Assembly (NCBI RefSeq): GCF_019320115.1
Contig: NC_089593.1
Coordinates: 38,107,474 to 38,171,473 of the forward strand
Origin: Miscanthus floridulus
Lineage: Eukaryota; Streptophyta; Magnoliopsida; Poales; Poaceae
Direction: 5' to 3'
DNA: 64,000 nt
Each line of letters starts with the position of its first letter. Positions within the stretch are counted from its first letter, which is position 1. The notes beneath the pieces are model-generated. The model made no database searches. It was not told the origin of the DNA and saw only the letters and a list, made by a program, of their open reading frames with translations. The translations under genes and the position numbers were made by a program. Below, piece after piece: positions 20,881-33,589 of the stretch.

Positions 20881-23800
20881 CCTTTGCTAGTCCCTGAGCA
20901 AAGCCAAACTCAGTAATGGATAAGGAGTTGCTACAATGCTTTCACGCCTCAAAAGTACATAGGTGTTCAATCAAAAATTCTCCTCTGGATTAGAATAAAC
21001 TGATCTGACTTTTAAACTTACCCGTATTACCAACAACCATGGGGCTTAGTAGCCTTCACTTGGGTCTTGAGTAATTGAAAGATAGAACGATCAAGTCAAG
21101 AACTATGTCTCAAGTTCTTTGTTCAACCATTGTTCTAGAGTTTTTATAACTTTTCAAAATAAAACTAAGATATTCCATTGTATGACACTCTCAAGTCTCT
21201 CAATATATGTGATATTTATGGATCCTTACCAGGGAAATAGAGATGTTATGCCTTTTTCTCTTCCTACCACTAAGGCTTATGTGGAGTTCATAGGTAGGGA
21301 GAAAGCTAGAGCATACTTGCAATGCATATATTGTAAAGTCAAACAATGGATCCAAAGAGACTTGAGTCATACAATCAAATCAAGATGTGCATGTGTGTGG
21401 ATATATGAGGTAGATATATGTGGTGGCTATCCTAATTCAACTATGCTCCTTAAAAACATATCTCTCTTTTGAAACTTGGAAACATTTTTGCAAGAGAACC
21501 TAGGCTATCTTATTCATGTCTCTCTTTTTAGGCAGGCATCTAAGTACCCATTGTTTTTCAATATCTCGGACACTTGTCCATTTTTTCCAATTCTTTTCTT
21601 CTTTCATCATTATTTTTATGAATAACTTTTGCATAGCCCATGCCTTTTTCTATAGTAAAACTTTTGAGAGATAGCAACAAGAACTCAGAGCATTTATTTG
21701 GTGGATGAAAAACCTATAAAATATATTTTTGGTGTTTACTCCCAGTGTAGGAGTAAAACATTTTTGGGTGGATCTAAATGGAAGGCATGTTTTTGTGCCT
21801 AACCCCCAGTGTAGGAGTAGTGCATATGTGGGTGTTGTGTACGTGATCTTCATTTTAAGAGCATGACAAATCTCTCATAAGGGTCAACAAAGCTTGACAA
21901 AACTCAATGCAAAAGCAAGCAGCATATATGTGGAAGTTTTCCTAGCCTAAATAACATGTATGGCTCTGGTGGGAATTCGAGCTTTGTCATATAGGAACTC
22001 ATCATGTAATATTTTTATGTTTTTTAAAAGATAAATCTCCAAAACTTTAGTGTCACTTGCAACAAGATAAACAACAGCTTAGACCTTCTCATATCATATC
22101 CTTTAATTACCCAGACTTAGATCAAACATATGCTACCCCACGAGTTTCAAGTTCAGAGTAAATCCTTATATCAAAAGAATTCTATCCAAAACTCAGGATA
22201 ATTCAAGCCTAAAAACTAGGTACTTGAAAGGGATTATAATAGAGCAACTATTCATCATTTCCATTTTAAGAGATTATCTTCAGAGTCCTTTTTACTTTAT
22301 TTAGCTCTTAAAAGAAATTAAAGCAAACTATACACACTCTTTTTATTTTGTTTTCCTTTTTAGTTCACACATTATAACTATATATATTTCTATAAAGATA
22401 ACTTTTTATTTCATTTTAGTTATTCATCTTTTTTAAAGCAAACTACGAATAATAAAAGGAAAAGAAATACTTATCTAGATACACGGGGGATGCCTTTTCC
22501 CCCAAGCTGGTTGTTGTCGTGGTTGCTCAATGAGGTGGCCCAATCTAGAGGTGCTAGAACAGAGCCTCCTAGATTTGATTTTGCTATTGTTGTTGTTGTT
22601 GTTGCTGGAGGCTGGCCATCTTGTATCCCATGTTGACCTTCTATTGTGTATGATTTTATAACGTACCTTTTATGGCAGCATTTGTCTCTCCAATGGTTGT
22701 GAGTCTGTTGTCAAAGCAGTGGTAGGCCTCCTAAGAGTCATGATACCCTTGGCCAGAGGAACACATGCATCCTCCCTCATTTTGCTTTTGAAGGTGAGGA
22801 TTTTTGTGGTAGCGCCTACATTAGTGGTGCTTCTAATGGTGGTGCCACCTTCTTCTACAAAACCCATCTTGGTTTTGAGTTTGATTTTGGTTTGACAGGT
22901 TCATTCTTCTTGACTTGTTCCTCCTCCTTGTTCAGCATTTTCAAGTCAACCATCAGTAGTAGAAACTGGCAACATCTTGTGCGCATCATTATTGCTGATT
23001 CAGAACTTTCACTTGTAGAATTTGGGGGATCGACTACCCCACATTTTGCTCGAAGTGTGTTCTGTTCATAAAGATAGGGTAGAGATCAAGTGCATGGGCT
23101 CTGTTGGTGGGAAAACACCAACAGAACCAAATCTTTATTTATTTTTTCTCTAGCCTTAGGCACATCAAATTATGTTACGGTTGATGTTATGTGCATTCAT
23201 TCTTACAATATGGGTGATAAGATTAGAAGGATGAGGATGAATGTGGCACTTGAATACATTTGTCAAAAAGAGTGGAGTTACTTAACCTATGGAAGGATTG
23301 TCCATCTTTACAAAATGTATCCAACTTTACATGATTATGACTATCATGTTCTAAAGACAAAATATGCAACATTTTAGTTTGTTTGGTTAAGACTATGAAA
23401 TCAAGAAAGTGGTGTTATGAACAAACTTAAGGAACAAGATATGTTGAGTTAATCAAGTTTGATCAAGCAAAGTTGTAACTCAAACAAGTTTGTTTCTTTA
23501 TTTATGTGAATACCAAGATCAAAGGAAAGCTTTTTAAATAATGACCACTTACCTCAAGATGTTACCTTCATCATTGGAGCATGATGCCACCATGTGATGA
23601 AGGGTAGATGACTTGTGGTGGTCTTTTCCTTCAGCTTGAAACTTTCCTTGCTTGAGTTGTTCATGAGCATCTTGTCTCCTATGTCACACTCCTTTTTTCT
23701 CATCCTTTTATCATGCCATCCTTTTGTTCTTTCTTTTGACACTTTGTTTGGACCTTCTACTATTCTCATTCCTATCAGGGAGGGCTTCATGGCCTTGGGT

Positions 23801-24010
23801 CCATTGAGCAAGACCTCTTTTTGTATTTAGCTTTTATTTGCACCATCCGATCCTAGAGATGAGGATACAGACAAATCCATGCTCTTCGTCCATCAACCTT
23901 TCTTGATTTCTATTGATTCATGGTTGATGAGTTGGGGTTCATTGGAGATGCAAACTCGAGTTCCTCCTTGATTGTCTAATGGCATGGCAAAGAGTTGTTC
24001 TTCTTCGTTT
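20881..24010 (-). mobile_element. Non-coding internal remnant of an Athila-like element
   Basis: About 3.1 kb with no intact retroviral domain. The plus strand starts with the phrase around CCTTTGCTAGTCCCTGAGCAAAG that recurs in such elements. It holds two CCCAGTGTAGGAGT motifs (about 21739 and 21806) and a short (TTG)n run near 22588. The open frames at 21119-21472 and 23090-23377 have no motif I recognise. The boundary with TE3 near 24010 is a deletion junction and is approximate. Confidence 0.4.
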
Positions 24011-24017
24011 ATAAGCG

Positions 24018-24443
24018 ATACGCTAAACTTTGAAGTGGGAGATTATGTGTATGTAAAAGTTTCGCCCATGAAGGGTGTGTAGAGGTTTGGAGTAAAGAGG
24101 AAGCTTGCACCCAGGTATGTAGGAACATACTAGATTTTTTAACAGAAGGGAAAGGTAGCCTACAAGTTGCAACTTCCCCAAGAAATGAGTGCGATTTTCG
24201 ATGTCTTCCATGTTTCTCAGCTAAGAAAATGTCTTTGCGTACCTGACGAAGCCATTGAACCCACTATATTAAGCTCCAATCCAACTTGACTTATGAAGAG
24301 AAACCAATATGAGTTTTGGAAGAAATGGAGAGAGTAACCCAAAGCATGGTCATCAAGTTCTACAAGGTGGTGTGGAATAACCATAGTGAGCAAGATGCTA
24401 CATGGGAATGAGAGGATTACCCAGCCTTTTATGAAGAATGGTA
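24018..24443 (+). pseudogene. pol: TE3 integrase C-terminus and chromodomain, 3' fragment only
   Basis: Starts abruptly at a match to TE1 about 11640: LNFEVGDYVYVKVSPMKGV, then VYKLQLPQEMSAIFDVFHVSQL, then a chromodomain (EEMERV...FYKVVWNNHSEQDATW). Stops interrupt it (TAG in MKGV-stop-RF, TGA after SNPT). It ends with EEW and TAG at 24441-24443. Everything upstream of TE3 has been lost, apparently by deletion. Confidence 0.8.
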
Positions 24444-24474
24444 GGTCATTCAAATATTGGGACAAGATTTCTAT

Positions 24475-24487
24475 ATGGGGGAGGGGC
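24475..24487 (+). other. TE3 polypurine tract
   Basis: GGGGGAGGGGC next to the LTR start at 24488, as in TE1 and TE2. Confidence 0.75.
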
Positions 24488-27400
24488 TATAACATGCTAG
24501 TGTCAAGCATTGCATTTGGCACTTGCATTTCATGAGCACAAGCATCATCCAAGCATTCATGAGCATGAGCATATGAAGTTTCATTTCATTCACCTTGTTT
24601 ATATCACATGTGATGTTGATCATATACATGTATATGCTTGTGATCATGTGTGACCACTAAAAAAGATGGTTGTGAGGTCTCAAAAACACCTTAGATAGGT
24701 CTAGGATGTTAAATGGAACAATGTTTGTATTCATGACATGGGCCAATTTTTCATTATACTACTTTGACTAGAGTTGAACTATAGCATAGAGTGTTTGCAT
24801 GGTAGTGCACCCTTAATAAAATTTGTAGGTCTCGACATGGGTAACAAACTTTATTTAAGTGTCATGAGATAATTTAGTGCCTAACATAGTCAAAAATAGC
24901 TCCAAAGTAGCAATCAAATGCTGTTTTCATGACTTAGAAATTTTGCTAAGTCAAAAGGCTGTTTACAGTTTCAAGTGACCCACTTTGGAGCTTTGTAATT
25001 TGAAAACCAGCTCGAATTAGACCAAGATCATTCAAGCAAAGTTGTAGATCTTCTAATCTTCTATAGCTCTACAATTCTTAGTAATGATGTTTTTGCTAAA
25101 TTGCCACGGCTTAGGAGTACCAAATGCTTCAACTCACGCTGTTAGTCAGCCTGATGGCCGATCTGAACTAGATGTTGCGCGCGATGTCATGGCCGACCAG
25201 CATAGGCCGCTTGCGCCATGTGGCGGCTATACACCAGCGTCACCCTGCCCTACCATGCCACAAAGGTGAGCGCTCGGCCACCCATGCCCTCATGCCCTTA
25301 CTTTCGCTCTTGTCCTCTCCATCTCGCTCGAGCGTGGCTCTAGAGCAGAGCAAAGCATAGCGACGCTGTCGTCGCCAGCCAAGCACATCGCCACCACCGC
25401 ACCGTCACCCAATTAACCTCACACGTAGCTCTGTTGTGATCAACTCCACCTCCTTGAACAGCTAGCACCACTAGACAAGCCCAGGTAAGGCCACATTGCA
25501 TGTCACCATCACCACCATGCCCACGGTGCGCCATCGAGCCTCGAGCTTGCCATCTCCACTGCTCCCCTACCTTCCTCTCATTTGGTCCATCTTTGCCTTA
25601 GGTCCTAGAAGCTAGAGCCATCACCCACTTAACCGCTACTGCCGTGTCGGTGCGGGAACGTGCGTCTACCATGGTTGCGAGCACAAGCTCACTATGGTCG
25701 TCCCTAACCAGTCCCCATCATCCCCCTCTGACATGTGTTTCAGTGCTACCATCAACCCTAGCAACTTATCTCATGATAGAGACCCATCACCAACTGCCAT
25801 TTCATCAGAATGGTGACCTTACCATCACCACGCTCGTGCCACCATGCCGCCATGCATGTGGCCATGCCCCTCCGACACCGCTACTAACCCTTATCCATGC
25901 CCGTTAGGTCCGCTAGGTCACAACAAAGCCATAGCCGAGCTCGCCCTAGGCCATCATGGATGGAGTTGGCTAGTACGCCGCTGAGAACCCCCACCGTGCC
26001 ACCATGGTTGCCGACGAGGTAGCTCCGGTGATCCACCGGGCCAACTGAGCGTACTAGTAGATGCGCGAGAGAATGGGGAACACGACGCTGGTAACCTCGC
26101 CGCTGGTGAGCTCACCATCGATGAGCTATGGTCGGTCAATCGCTGTGCCCTGCTCTATCTCGCTGAAGCGTGGGCCCATTGACTCACGGGGCCCAACTGT
26201 CACTCAGGGTTTTGAATCTTTTCTTTATTTATTTTTCTAGATTTTGTTGCAAGCTTCAAAAATTCATAAGTGGAGCTTGGAATGTCCAAATTGAGTGAAC
26301 CAAATTTTGTTGGATTCATCATGAAGTGTACTATTTGATAAAAATATGAAACCTACTGTTTGGAGTATTTTTCTAGGGGAATTAAATCAAGTTAGATAAG
26401 TGCTTTTAAATTAGTTTCTATCTTGTAAAATGCATAACTTGAGCTAGAGAAATGCTAAAAATGTGATTCTAATTTTGTTGGTCTTGTGTTGACATGCTCT
26501 AGCTAGGAAAAATATTAGTCCTTTAGTAGGCAACTTGAAATATGGTCTTACTATTTAACCTAGAATAATTGCTAGTTTCTGGTGAAATTAATTAGGGTAG
26601 ATATACATAAATTTTGATCATGCAAATTTTTACACAGTGTTCTTGTGCTAAAAGGAAAGTAGGAAAAATATGAAATCTATTGTTTGTGTAGAGGTGACTA
26701 TACTTATCCAAATGAAATGAAATTTGTTTAGTAGACTATTAGGGTCATGTGTAGGCTACTGTAATTTTCTAAGAATTTATTGAGCACTGGAAATATTTAC
26801 CCTTTAAATCATCTTATTATATAAGGAAATTAATAAATGCATGTAAATAAGTTATTGGGCTTAACCATGATGTTTTCTATAGTGCATGTAATGCACATGG
26901 TCTGTTGATATTGGTAGTTATGCTCAAAGTTAATTGGTTATAGGCAGCTAGTTAATTATTGCTCTATAATTCAACTAGATGGCTGCATGTGTAGTTTCTG
27001 TTGTGGTGACAATTTCGTGATAATAATTATCTCTTCTGTGAAACTTGTTGACAATAAAATTGTAGATAACTTACTCATCTATATTGTCCTAAAATTTCAT
27101 AGTTACAGGCTAAAGGGTTTGAGAGTTATAGCTTCTAGAAGTCTTCTAGCAGAGTTGCTTATTCTTTGGACAGATCTAAATAATTGAATTGTTTGACCTA
27201 GCTAACTATTGAATCACCTTATGATGATTATATGAAAGTTGTAGATAATTTTATAATCTTTCCAGAAAGTTCAAGATCATGTCATTTGAATGTGTAAAAC
27301 TCCTGGTAAGGTCAAAACAAGTGGCTGCTGTCTTGTAGTCCAGAAAATGCTTTAAATGGATGTTTGATTAGTTACTAGAGAAGAGATATGCACCTACTCT

Positions 27401-28158
27401 GTAAAATACAATTAATCATGCTGTCACCTTAGTACCTTATTGTTAAGGACATTTATGTTTATACATCATAACATATCATTCATATCACTACCTATGCATT
27501 CTTGTATCTTATTTGGTGCTCATGCATATAGGATCGTCGGAAGGAATCACGCTATTGGAATTCGAGGTTGTGGACCAAGAGGACTAGGAAGCACCGTAGC
27601 AAGGAGCTCCAAAAGGTGAAGCACAGGTCCCAAAAGAGTTTCCAGAGTGCATGGATCATAATCCCACCTCTTTTCTAAAAGGCAAGGCCCAGAGCATTCT
27701 AAGCCTCCTATGTTTTTACAAATATCACTTGCGTCCTTTATGTTTGATGCATTAGGTTATAGGAGTTGATTGGAAACACTTGATGCATATAACTTCCTTG
27801 TCTAGAAATATACCTTAAACCTTGTGTAGGTCCAGGATCGAGTATATGCTTAGCCATGCTTAGCTCAGTAAAAGTCGGATGATTTCCTATCGTCTGTGAG
27901 ATATAGGTGGATACCGGAGCATAGTTAGCTATATTTGCTATCGTGGAAAAGAACCATGGGATAATGTAACTAGAGGCTAGGTGGAGTCTATGTGTAGGTT
28001 GACTCATGTGATTCATCTATGCCAATTAAGGACCACATTGTTGGAGTCCCTCTTGTCATTTTGAACGCATGCCTCTCACTTAGCTGGCTGGATAACTCGT
28101 TCCGACCGCGAAGCCGAGTAGCTCAACTTAGGCTAGGACCCATTAAGTGAAATTGTGC
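24488..28158 (+). repeat. TE3 3' LTR, 3'-truncated
   Basis: Starts TATAACATGCTAGTGTCAAGC after the polypurine tract. Structure parallels the TE1 LTR: a GC-rich block at about 25110-26210 with a CCAG/GTAAGG donor-like site at 25484, a long AT-rich tract, an exon-like segment at 27531-27701, then a stretch matching TE1 14860-15300. At about 28159 the sequence switches to the TE2 LTR, so roughly the last 1 kb is missing. Confidence 0.8.
27531..27701 (+). other. Conserved exon-like peptide segment, TE3 LTR copy
   Basis: Follows ATATAG. Reads GSSEGITLLEFE...FPECMDHNPTSFLKGKAQSIL with two stops in the middle. Confirms conservation of the ends in a third LTR family. Confidence 0.5.
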
Positions 28159-31065
28159 TATGTGTGAAATGCTTGTGGGACCCTAGGACTACCTTAAACA
28201 TGCTTAGAATGTCACATGGAACAACTTTGGTATTCATTACTTGGACCAAATTGGCCTCTAAGTCATGATTATAGCGTAAGCTATCATTTTCAAGTTACAT
28301 GTTTGACCTAAGTTGAACTAGGTACTAGATTGCTTGCATGGATATGCACCCCCAAAGCAAAGTTGTAGTACTTGACTAGGGTAACAACTTTTATTTTTGG
28401 GTCATGGTCTAATTCAGCTCCTAACTTGCTCTAAAATAGTGCATAAGTAGCAAGAAAAAACTATTCTAGCACTTTTAAAATTTTCAAAGTCTGAGAGTGA
28501 TTTATAGTTTCATTGTACACGTGTTTGACGTGTTGTAGTTTTTAAACTAGGCCGATCCAGACCACACTCATTTAAGCAAAGTTGGAGTACTCATAAACTC
28601 TATAACTTTGATTATTATGGTTTTCGCTGAATCACGCTGGTTTGAAAGATAGAGAGTGAGGAAGGGGGCAGTTTCAGTCGAACTAAAACGGCATTAGCCG
28701 ATTCAAACCAGACCGTTGGTGGCCGACCGTCATCATGTTGTGCTTGCCATTTGGTGGCCATATGCTAGTGTGGGACCCACTAGTCTAGCCGAGGAGGGCT
28801 TCAACACCGCCATGACACACTCGTCTACTATCTCTCGCTCATTTCCTCTCCCTCGCTCGCTCTCACACTCGTAAAGGCGACGCCGAGCTCGTTGCATCAC
28901 CGTCATAGCTCTACCGCAGCTGGTCACCGCCGACATAGCTCCACCAGTTGATTTGTCTTGGCCATAGCTGCTCTGCCATCACCTCCACCTCCTTGAGCCA
29001 CTAGCACCACCTCTCGACCCAAGGTAAAGCGGCATTAAGCTTCGCCATAGCCGTCGTTGCCACCGGAGTGCCACAGTGCTCTCTGCTCACCATGGCCCAG
29101 CCACTCCACCACATCTCCTGCCTTCCTCTTCTCTGGCCTAGCACCACGCTAGGCTCTAGATGCTCAGGCTAGATCTAGGGTAGACGCTATCGCCTGGTTG
29201 CACAGGAACACGTCGCCACTCTACGCATGGCTATCATGGCTATTGTGGCACTCGAGCTCACCATTGTCGAGCTGGTCCATCATTTCCCTCCTCTCTCATG
29301 TGTCTTAGGTTGAGTGACCCTAGACCTAGCGGATTGCATGACGGAGCCATCTAGCCAAAATGGTGGGAGCACCACTGTCCTCTATGCGCCACTTCATGGC
29401 CATGCATGTGGGCAGAGCTCACCACTGCCTCATCGAAACCCTAACCCACCCTAGATAGCTTCATTAGGATTTTGTGAAGCCATAGTGCTACCTGCACCGT
29501 CCGCCATTGTCACTGGCGAGCCATCTCCGGTGAACCCTAGGTTGCGTCTTCACCACCAACCGATGCGGCTTGATGAGGGGAACATGTTGGTGTCACTCTC
29601 ATCACCGGTGATCTCACCACTGGTGAGATAGGGCTAGCCAGAGTGCCTCCCCTGCCCCGGTATCACTGACCAGTCGGCTCCATCTGTCAGTCTCTTTGTG
29701 TTCTTTGATTTCTTATTGTTTTCATAGATTTGAATGCATGTTTCAAAAATTCATAAGTAGAGTTGTAGATGTCCATTTTAACTGAACCAAATTTTGTTGG
29801 ATTCATCATGAAGTGTACTATTTGAGAAAAATATGAAACCTACTGTTTGGGGTGTTTTTCTAGGAGAATTAAATAGAGCTAGGTAAGTGCTTTTAAATTG
29901 TTTTCAATCTTGTAAAATGCATAACTTGATCTAGGAAAGTGATAAAATTGTGATTCCAATTTTTTTGATCTTTGTGTTGACATGCTGTAGCTAAGAAAAA
30001 TACTAAACCTATACTAAGCATACTTGGAATATGGTCTTCCTATTTAATCTTAAATAATTGCTAGTTTCTAGTGAAAATAAATAGGGTAAAAATACATAAC
30101 TAATGATCATGCAAATTTTTACATAGTGTTATGGTGCTAGGATGAATGTAAGAAAAATATGAAATATGTTGTTTGACACTTTTCACTTGGCTAAACTATT
30201 TTTGCTAAAATAAGCCTATGCAACATGTCATTTTTGTAGAGATGGCTATGCTTATCCAAATGGCATGAAACTTGTACAATAGACCTTTGGGGTCATATGT
30301 AGGCTACTGTATTTTCCTTATTTCACCTTAGTGTCCAAATAAATTAATAAAGGCATTTAAATAATTTATTTCGGCTTAACCATCATGTTTTCTATAGTGT
30401 GTATGATGCCTATGAACTGTTGGTACCATTGGTTGTGCCCAAATTTGATTGCTTGTATGCTGTGAAATATTAATTGCTCTATAATTCAATTTTAGTGACT
30501 GTTTGGATAGTTTTGGTTGTTAAGTAAATTGCATGGGTAAGGTGATGTTTGCTGAGAATCTTATCAATAACAAAGTTGTAGTTAACTTACTTATCTTGCT
30601 TGTGTCAAACTTTCTTAGCAATAGGCTAAATGGTTTGAGAGTTATAGCTGTTAGATGTTGGTCTCCCGAAATGCTTACTCTCTAGAATTTCTAGATAGAC
30701 CTAGAAAGTTTACCTATTTTGACAAGGATAGTGGTTGAATCACCTTTTGGTGATTAAATGAAAGTTGTAGGAAATTTTATAATATTTCCATAAAGTCCAA
30801 GATCATAGGATTTGGTTGAGTAGAACTCTAGTTATGATCTAAACTTGTAGCTATTGTGTTGTGGTCCAAAAATGGACTTAGTGTGGATTCTTGAAATTTC
30901 TAGAGAAGAGATATGCACCTACTCAGTAAATAAGAATTCCACTTTGTTATCATCCTAATTACCTAATGTGATGGTCATCATTTAACCATGCACATTATTA
31001 TGTCATGTCATCCATGACCCTTCTTATGCATTCATGATTCTCACTTTATGCATGTGCATGCAATA

Positions 31066-31239
31066 GGTGCGACGAAAGAAATCACCGTGTTAGAGTACGA
31101 GGCTGATCCTCTAGAAGAGCATTAGGAAGTGTAGCAATAGGAGGCCCTAGGAGAAGGTGAGCCCGATGGTGAATAGTTTCCTAAGTGTCTAGATCATCTA
31201 CCCTCAACCTTTGTGAAAGGCAAGCCCTTGAGCATTGTA
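31066..31239 (+). other. Conserved exon-like peptide segment, TE2 5' LTR
   Basis: After GCAATAG. Reads GATKEITVLEYEADPLEEH...KCLDHLPSTFVKGKPLSIV, with stops in the Gln/Glu-rich middle. Here the end keeps ATTGTAAGC, a good splice donor; the other copies read ATTCTAAG. Confidence 0.5.
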
Positions 31240-32316
31240 AGCCTCCTTTGTTTTCAAACTGTCAACTTGAGTCCTTTTATGTTGATGCATTAAGTACTAG
31301 GAGATAATTGGAACCACTTGCTGCAATATTTTCCTTGTCCAGATATATATATCTTGAATCCTATGTAGGTCAAGGATCGAATATATGCTTAGCCATGCTT
31401 AGTCGGTAGAAGTTGGGTGATTACCTTTCACCTACATGATATAGGCTGATAACTAATCATGGTTGGCTATATTTGCTAGCATGGAAATAACCATGTGTCA
31501 ATGAATAAAGGAGATTGGTCGGGATCATGATAGAGAAGCAACAAGGCATGGAGGTCTTGGGTGCCTATCTATCCTCGTCTTTATCGATTAAGGACCAATT
31601 CACTGTATGTCCTCATGTCATGTTGAACGCATGCCTAGCACTTAGCTGGCCGGATCTGATGATACGACCATGAAGCCGAGTAGCTCAATTTATGTCAGGC
31701 CCTAAAAAGTGGAAGTGTGCACACTGGAGGTAGTAAGGATGTGCGGAGAGCTAATGGTGTGAGTCCAAGGGTGGGTTCGAGTCCTGATCTTCCTGGCAGA
31801 TTGGTAGAATCTCTAAGGGTGTATCGCTGATCGGACCCACGACTATACCTGAATTGTACCAAATGTGACCTGAGGCTACCTTAGCATGGGTGTGCCTTAG
31901 TTTGTGTTAGGAATAAATTTCTCAGCTAGGTAGGAATTGATTTGAATCACTGTCTCTCCTAGATAGTGAGAACTTGACTAAGCAGCGACAACGTAGAAGC
32001 ACTAATTAAAACTTGGAGGTTATGATGATTGCTCAAATTACTACACCAGATATGGTTACTAAAGCTTGTTTAGTTTAATCAAGTGCTTGCTCTAGTACAT
32101 GTGCTCATTTAGAGATGCTTAATTGAATAGGGTTAACTTGAAGCTAAAGATTTTATATATTTCAAGTTATGCACTTAAGCTTTTTATGCAAATGTTGTCA
32201 AGCTAGCTCCACCTCTAAAGCCTTACATACTCCTTGGTGTCTTATTATTTTGGTTTACGATGGGTAAGTCTAGCTGAGTACATTCTTGTACTCAGGGTTT
32301 ATTCCCATTTGTTGCA

Positions 32317-32379
32317 GATGATGTGATGCACCATGGTTACTGCAAGCATTGCATAACCGCTGCAGTTGATGGAGAGTAA
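32317..32379 (+). other. Second exon-like segment, TE2 5' LTR
   Basis: After a pyrimidine-rich TTGTTGCAG. Reads DDVMHHGYCKHC...AAVDGE and stop, same length as the TE1 copy. Confidence 0.4.
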
Positions 32380-32743
32380 GACCAAGGGCATGGTCATTCT
32401 ATATCATCTCATCTATGTGCTTTTGTTGGAGATGATCTTAAACTAGCTATGTATTTGAACTATCTTGATGTTGTTTCAAAACTATGTTGCTTCTGCTACT
32501 TCTAAATTTGGGTTGTAATAACTTTGTTGAAACTCCGATGTATGAGAACTATTTGTGAACCTATTGTAACATGTGACTGGTTGTGTTGAATCATGTACGA
32601 TCTTGGTTTGTACATTGGTTTGTTTGAGATCCTTTGTGATTTCATCGGACTACCGAGTTTATATGGGCTCAAGTATGATGGTTTGATCGCTTTGATGTTT
32701 TCTATTGTACTTGTGCTCTTATAAATTGAATGGTTCTGTTATA

Positions 32744-32760
32744 GCTGGCATCGGAGCAAG
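32744..32760 (+). other. TE2 primer binding site
   Basis: GCTGGCATCGGAGCAAG. TGGCATCGGAGC (32746-32757) differs from TGGTATCAGAGC at two bases, indicating initiator tRNA-Met priming. Confidence 0.7.
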
Positions 32761-33155
32761 GTTCAACATTAAACTTGTCATATGTGTATTTCAAACAAAG
32801 GTTTTATTTTAAAAAAATCTAAAGTATGCCGGTGGTCATCTCCTTTATGCCCAGTTAAGGACTATTAGATGGCTATTTAAGTACTAACATGGGATGGGTT
32901 TTTACTTTTGTTGTCCACACCACGTGCTATTGTATGGATGCCATTCACTTGAGTGGTAATGTATGGATCGAATGCCTCTATGCCTAGGTAAGAAGGTAAG
33001 TTGATGAGTGGCATGACCGCAAGATGTGAGCGTGTGGTCGGGGAGAGCTAGCTTTGATACGGCTATATATGCATGCTTGCAAGTGTGTATGGTGCGTATT
33101 TAATTGTGGGTAATAAATTGTCATCAAGTAGCTTTGATATAGAAGTATATATATT

Positions 33156-33221
<66 letters not shown>

Positions 33222-33589
33222 AAAGTGTTTAGTTTACCACTCTCATATATCCTATTGTTCTTCAATTTCAACCTAGAGCCCACATTACATTCTTGTACAT
33301 GTAAGTGTTGGGATGGGCTGAAATGAATCTTCTGCAGGTACACTAACAATGAAACGTGTAGCTCATTTAGTTACGATTATATTGAGAGAACGTATGTATG
33401 CCACCGCATATATCGTTAAGGATTTAATTTTTCCTAAGTTTGTGAGGACGTATGGAACATGCATGCATCATGATAAATCATTCATTCATATCATTACATT
33501 GTTCCTCCCCCTTATAAGTTTTAGATTATGTTATGTAACCCTTTTCTATGATCGCATTGTCTCACAGGAGTTATACCATTTTGATACAG
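32761..33589 (+). promoter_or_regulatory. TE2 leader with conserved donor (32988) and acceptor (33589)
   Basis: Aligns with the TE1 leader, including the CCATTCACTTGAGTGGTAAT segment and the GTAAGA donor at 32988. Ends TTGATACAG before the ORF1 ATG. A dinucleotide microsatellite interrupts it. Confidence 0.5.
33159..33220. repeat. (AT)n(GT)n microsatellite
   Basis: About 20 AT units followed by 10 GT units within the TE2 leader. Confidence 0.95.

Larger units (their letters stand above)
28159..32743 (+). repeat. TE2 5' LTR, 5'-truncated
   Basis: Matches 55384-58683, then continues to the primer site. It contains the GC-rich block (about 28720-29690, donor-like AAG/GTAAAG at 29022-29028), the exon-like segment 31066-31239 and a second at 32317-32379. 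Its last bases are GTTATA where TE1 has ACGACA. The missing start coincides with the fusion to the TE3 LTR. Confidence 0.85.

Noticed and set aside
23090..23377. 95-codon plus-strand ORF as a host gene
   Set aside because: No recognised motif or conserved context; it lies within a non-coding retroelement remnant.
32984..33349. 121-codon minus-strand ORF with HTHTHT and YIYIYI runs
   Set aside because: It is the translation of the (AT)n(GT)n microsatellite.
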